Shown here: positions 5,174 through 7,510 of the stretch, one piece after another
How positions within the stretch are numbered: position 1 is the stretch's first letter
Layout of the letters: the number at the start of each line of letters is the position of its first letter
Source of the DNA: an uncultured Collinsella sp.
GTDB taxonomy: Bacteria; Actinomycetota; Coriobacteriia; Coriobacteriales; Coriobacteriaceae
Assembly (NCBI GenBank): GCA_900752475.1
Contig: CAADVJ010000150.1
Span: 1 to 7,510, forward strand
Length of the DNA stretch: 7,510 nucleotides
Reading direction: 5' to 3'
Made by a program: the position numbers and the translations under genes
The notes under the pieces: generated by a model
What the model saw: only the letters and a program-made list of their open reading frames with translations
The model's database searches: none
Told to the model about the DNA's origin: nothing

Positions 5174-5659
5174 ATGACTAACAAAAAGCTGCCCGAGAAT
5201 GCAACCAAGACCGAGGGTGCCGAGCTTGCCCGTCGTGGCAGGGGCGAGATTTCCGCCGCAACGGCGGTGCCCCATGTGAGCTATGACGACCTGCGCCATG
5301 CCGACCGCATTACTATCGATGGTCTCGAGGTCTTTGCCAACCACGGCGTGTATCCCGAGGAAAACGCCCTGGGGCAGAAGTTTGTCGTGTCCTTGGTGCT
5401 CTATGCCGACCTGCGCGCGGCGGGGGAGCACGATAACCTGGATGCCTCTATTGATTACGGCTCGGTGTGCCACGATGTCGATGGCTATCTGCGCGAGCAT
5501 ACGTTTAAGCTCATCGAGGCTGCAGCCGAGGGTGTGGCCCAGATGCTGCTACGTCGTTATCCCTTGCTGCTTGGCGTGCGTGTTAAGCTCGATAAGCCTT
5601 GGGCGCCCGTCGGTCTTCCCCTGGCAAGCTGTGGCGTCGAGATTGAGCGCGTGCGCTAG
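5174..5659 (+). CDS. folB: Dihydroneopterin aldolase with N-terminal extension
   Basis: Cleaves 7,8-dihydroneopterin to 6-hydroxymethyl-dihydropterin and glycolaldehyde in folate synthesis. The protein has 161 aa, against about 120 for the usual enzyme. The catalytic domain begins near residue 44 (DRITIDGLEVFANHGVYPEENALGQ). By comparison with the S. aureus enzyme the key residues are Glu63 (PEEN), Tyr95 (SIDYGSV), Glu115 (KLIEAAAEGVA) and Lys141 (VKLDKPWAPVG), all present. The first 43 residues are charged and Ala-rich, with no signal or membrane segment, and have no counterpart in the usual enzyme. The strong Shine-Dalgarno at 5159-5165 supports the long form; GTG codons at residues 32 and 35 have no such site. 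folP and folK, often adjacent, are not in this window. The stop lies 6 bp from the end of the convergent metallopeptidase gene, with no clear terminator between them. Confidence 0.93.
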   Translation: MTNKKLPENATKTEGAELARRGRGEISAATAVPHVSYDDLRHADRITIDGLEVFANHGVYPEENALGQKFVVSLVLYADLRAAGEHDNLDASIDYGSVCHDVDGYLREHTFKLIEAAAEGVAQMLLRRYPLLLGVRVKLDKPWAPVGLPLASCGVEIERVR

Positions 5660-5665
5660 CTGACG

Positions 5666-6442
5666 CTAAAGCTCGTTGGCGGGCGGTTTTTTGAGTCGCT
5701 GCGACAGAGCTCTATTGTTGGGGCAGTACGTGTCGAGCAGGGCGTGAAACCGCTGATTGTGGCTTGGCTCGAGCAAGTGGACGAGCTCGTGGGCGACAAC
5801 CATGTCGAGGCATTCGACGGGGTAGCCGGCAAGTTCTCGTGCGATGCGAATGGCGCCGGATTTGGGCGTGCACGAGCCCCAACGCGTTTTCATGCTGCGT
5901 ACGGAAACGCGGGAAACGGAGACGCCCATTGCGATTTCGTACGCGTGCAAAATATCGCGCAGCGCCGATGTGACCTCGGACGTATAGAGCTGGTCGATGT
6001 GGGCTTGGAGCTCGTCGGACGTTAGACCGTCGAGGATTGCGAGCCGCTTGGCCTGTGGGCGTTCGTTCGACTTGTCGGCACCCATAAAACTTGCGAAGGT
6101 GGCCTGCTGGGGTCGCGGTGCGGGTGACGCAAAGTTGTGGTCGAGTGCGTCCTGTACCGTGATGGGCATGCCCCAAAGCGCAATGATGGACGAGGGGCTG
6201 AGTGGCTCTCGTGACGTTGCCTGACGTTGCTCACGCTGGGCAAGTCGGCCGATAATCCAGGCGTTGTTGCGCTTCACAAACGCTTCGATACGCTCGCGGC
6301 TGGCGCCGAGCGGTGCGCTGGCGTGGACCTCACCGCTCGATGTGACGCGTAGGTTGAGGTTCTTGACGCGCTTTTTGGTAACGACGACGGGGATGGGCAT
6401 CCCATCCGGTCGGGGTAGGAAAATCGTAAACTGCTGCGTCAA
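5666..6442 (-). CDS. YgjP-type (DUF45) zinc metallopeptidase
   Basis: Predicted zinc-dependent peptidase of the YgjP/WSS1-like group; substrate unknown. With a TTG start at 6442 it has 258 aa, near the family's usual size. The N-terminal half holds VTKKRVKNLNLRVTSSGEVHASAPLGASRERIEAFV, typical of the family (a strand-rich start, then a helix ending NNAWI). The C-terminal half has the hallmark RWGSCTPKSGAIRIARELAGYP and the zinc site HELVH (218-222, His, catalytic Glu, His) with His228 as likely third ligand (EPSHNQRF). The middle, around residues 78-140, is a low-complexity insertion rich in Ala, Pro and Gln. I prefer TTG 6442 because GAAGGA (6454-6449) sits 6 nt before it. The frame stays open upstream to a TTG at 6505 and an ATG at 6475, both without a ribosome site and both in a strong hairpin. 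The gene lies convergent to folB and downstream of the M19 gene on the same strand. Confidence 0.88.
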   Translation of the reverse strand: MTQQFTIFLPRPDGMPIPVVVTKKRVKNLNLRVTSSGEVHASAPLGASRERIEAFVKRNNAWIIGRLAQREQRQATSREPLSPSSIIALWGMPITVQDALDHNFASPAPRPQQATFASFMGADKSNERPQAKRLAILDGLTSDELQAHIDQLYTSEVTSALRDILHAYEIAMGVSVSRVSVRSMKTRWGSCTPKSGAIRIARELAGYPVECLDMVVAHELVHLLEPSHNQRFHALLDTYCPNNRALSQRLKKPPANEL

Positions 6443-6464
6443 AAGCGGTCCTTCAGATTGGGGA

Positions 6465-6500
6465 CGGGCCGGCATTTCGACCGTTCGGTATGCCGGCCCG
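6465..6500. repeat. GC-rich hairpin between the two minus-strand genes
   Basis: A perfect 11-bp inverted repeat, CGGGCCGGCAT (6465-6475) with ATGCCGGCCCG (6490-6500), encloses a 14-nt loop that can itself pair as ACC/GGT. It lies 16 bp past the M19 gene stop and 22 bp before the preferred start of the metallopeptidase gene. There is no T tract on either side. It may act as a weak terminator, an mRNA-stabilising stem or a repeat-family palindrome; it also argues against the longer metallopeptidase start codons. Confidence 0.7.
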
Positions 6501-6516
6501 CTCAAGGGATGTGAAA

Positions 6517-7510
6517 TTAATAACGCTCGAAGAAGGCAAGGGCGTTATCGCTGCAGAGCTTCTGCATCACGGTCTTGCCAAAGTGCTTGGAGAGCATGTT
6601 CTGGAATTCGGGCATCTTGCTGGCATCGGAGAGGAAAGCGGGCACCTTGGCGCCGTCCCAGTCGCCGCCGAGTGCGATGACATCTTCGCCGCCCAGGTCG
6701 AGCCAGTGCTCGATATGTGCCGCTAGCTGGTCGAAGGTGACGTCTGCGGTGGTCTTGTCGGTCGCATCGTTGGATAGGAACTCGCTGCAGTAGTTGAGGC
6801 CGACGATGCCGCCCATGTCGCGAATGGTGCGGAACTGGTCGTCGGTGAGGTTGCGCTTGACGCCGCAAACCGCACGGGAGTTGGAGTGGCTGGCGACGAA
6901 GGGGCGCGTGGCGTGGGCGACAACCTCGTCAAAGCACTCATCGTTGAGGTGGGAGACGTCGAGTATCATGCCGGCGTGCTCCATCTGCGTAAGTGCCTCG
7001 ATGCCGGCGGCGGTGAGGCCGGCGTGGGTGTCGTGGCCGCTCGCGAGCGGTCCCTGCGCGTTCCAGCTGAGTGACGACATAAGCACGCCCAAGCTCTTGA
7101 GCACCTCGATCAGCGCGGGGTCCTCGGCAAAGAACGTGGCGTTTTCGATGGTGTGGATGCAGGCGACCTTGCCGTCTTTGAGCGCAGGGCGAATATCAGC
7201 GGCGCTGCGCACGTTGACCATGCGGTCGTGGTTGAGCATTGCCTGGCCGCTCATATGCGCCATGATCTGCGCCTGGAAGCGCGCGGCGTGGGCGGTGGGA
7301 ATCTCGTCGGGGACAAACGTAGCGAAGCACTGCGCCCACGGCGTGTTGCCGATCTTTGCGAGCGAGATGGCGCAGGCGTTGCCCTCGATAAGGTCGAAAT
7401 CCTGCGGATGCGTTTCGTCGCCGGGGAAATAACCGTCGGTGCCGGCGGTAAAGCGCAGGTCAAGATCGAGGGTGGCCCAGCCGATACGGGCGGCGGGGGC
7501 GCCGGGGAGG
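6517..7510 (-). CDS. M19 membrane-dipeptidase family protein, 5' end outside the window
   Basis: Zinc peptidase family that hydrolyses dipeptides (renal dipeptidase family; bacterial members are often cytoplasmic). 330 codons are visible and the frame stays open to the right edge, so the start is missing; the ATG at 7263 is internal. Visible landmarks in order: VACIHTIENATFFAED, with the bridging Glu; SLSWNAQGPLASG; GIEALTQMEHAGMILDVSHLND, with a ligand His; RPFVASHSNSRAVCGVKRNLTDDQFRTI, with a second ligand His; GGIVGLNY; and GGEDVIALGGDWDG, with the conserved Asp. The usual first metal motif (His-x-Asp) should lie about 105 residues before the Glu. At that distance the sequence reads TLDLDLRF (about 7450-7475), with Asp in the His place. 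Either the motif is altered or the alignment is off; the missing N-terminus matters for this. No T-rich terminator follows, only the hairpin at 6465-6500. Confidence 0.88.
   Translation of the reverse strand, partial: LPGAPAARIGWATLDLDLRFTAGTDGYFPGDETHPQDFDLIEGNACAISLAKIGNTPWAQCFATFVPDEIPTAHAARFQAQIMAHMSGQAMLNHDRMVNVRSAADIRPALKDGKVACIHTIENATFFAEDPALIEVLKSLGVLMSSLSWNAQGPLASGHDTHAGLTAAGIEALTQMEHAGMILDVSHLNDECFDEVVAHATRPFVASHSNSRAVCGVKRNLTDDQFRTIRDMGGIVGLNYCSEFLSNDATDKTTADVTFDQLAAHIEHWLDLGGEDVIALGGDWDGAKVPAFLSDASKMPEFQNMLSKHFGKTVMQKLCSDNALAFFERY

Noticed and set aside
5660..5700. Terminator with the TTTTTT run after folB.
   Set aside because: The T run at 5689-5694 is the Lys-Lys codons of the convergent metallopeptidase gene, and only a weak 4-bp stem (TAGC/GCTA) precedes it.

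Overview
The window looks like the chromosome of a host-associated anaerobic actinomycete of the Coriobacteriia, with Collinsella or a close relative as the best guess. The basis is moderately high GC with G/C-rich third codon positions, an anaerobic ribonucleotide reductase pair, and the general look of the proteins. The assignment is inferred from style only; no search was run.

Layout: (1) 1-54 is the 3' part of a tRNA-Val(GAC), followed by a strong intrinsic terminator (63-101). (2) 102-690 has no convincing gene. It ends in the control region of nrdD: a near-consensus NrdR box (417-432), a candidate promoter just downstream, and a leader of roughly 200 nt with some pairing potential. (3) 691-2913 is nrdD, the glycyl-radical anaerobic ribonucleoside-triphosphate reductase, and 3341-3922 is nrdG, its radical-SAM activase. 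They are separated by 427 bp rather than being tightly coupled. (4) 3989-5659 is a folate-pterin cluster on the same strand: folE (GTP cyclohydrolase I), an HD-domain hydrolase starting 2 bp after folE, and folB (dihydroneopterin aldolase). (5) The minus strand carries a YgjP-type zinc metallopeptidase (5666-6442), convergent with folB, and an M19 dipeptidase-like gene (6517 to the right edge, 5' end outside the window).

Functional logic: NrdD makes deoxynucleotides without oxygen and NrdG installs its glycyl radical; the NrdR box implies dATP/ATP-responsive repression. FolE makes dihydroneopterin triphosphate from GTP, and FolB cleaves dihydroneopterin. The phosphate-removal step between them has no dedicated gene here, but an HD-family phosphohydrolase sits exactly between the two.

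The most unusual structure is the nrdD-nrdG spacer. It contains two large inverted repeats. The left one (2893-2959 with 3029-3095) includes the last six codons of nrdD. The right one (3201-3263 with 3304-3364) includes the ribosome-binding site and first eight codons of nrdG. Read on the minus strand, the DNA between them begins like nrdG (MNEANIEY against MNYANIKY) and ends like nrdD. It resembles a tiny mirrored gene whose ends were copied from, or share ancestry with, its neighbours. A second oddity is that FolE has Gly where the third zinc-ligand Cys is expected.
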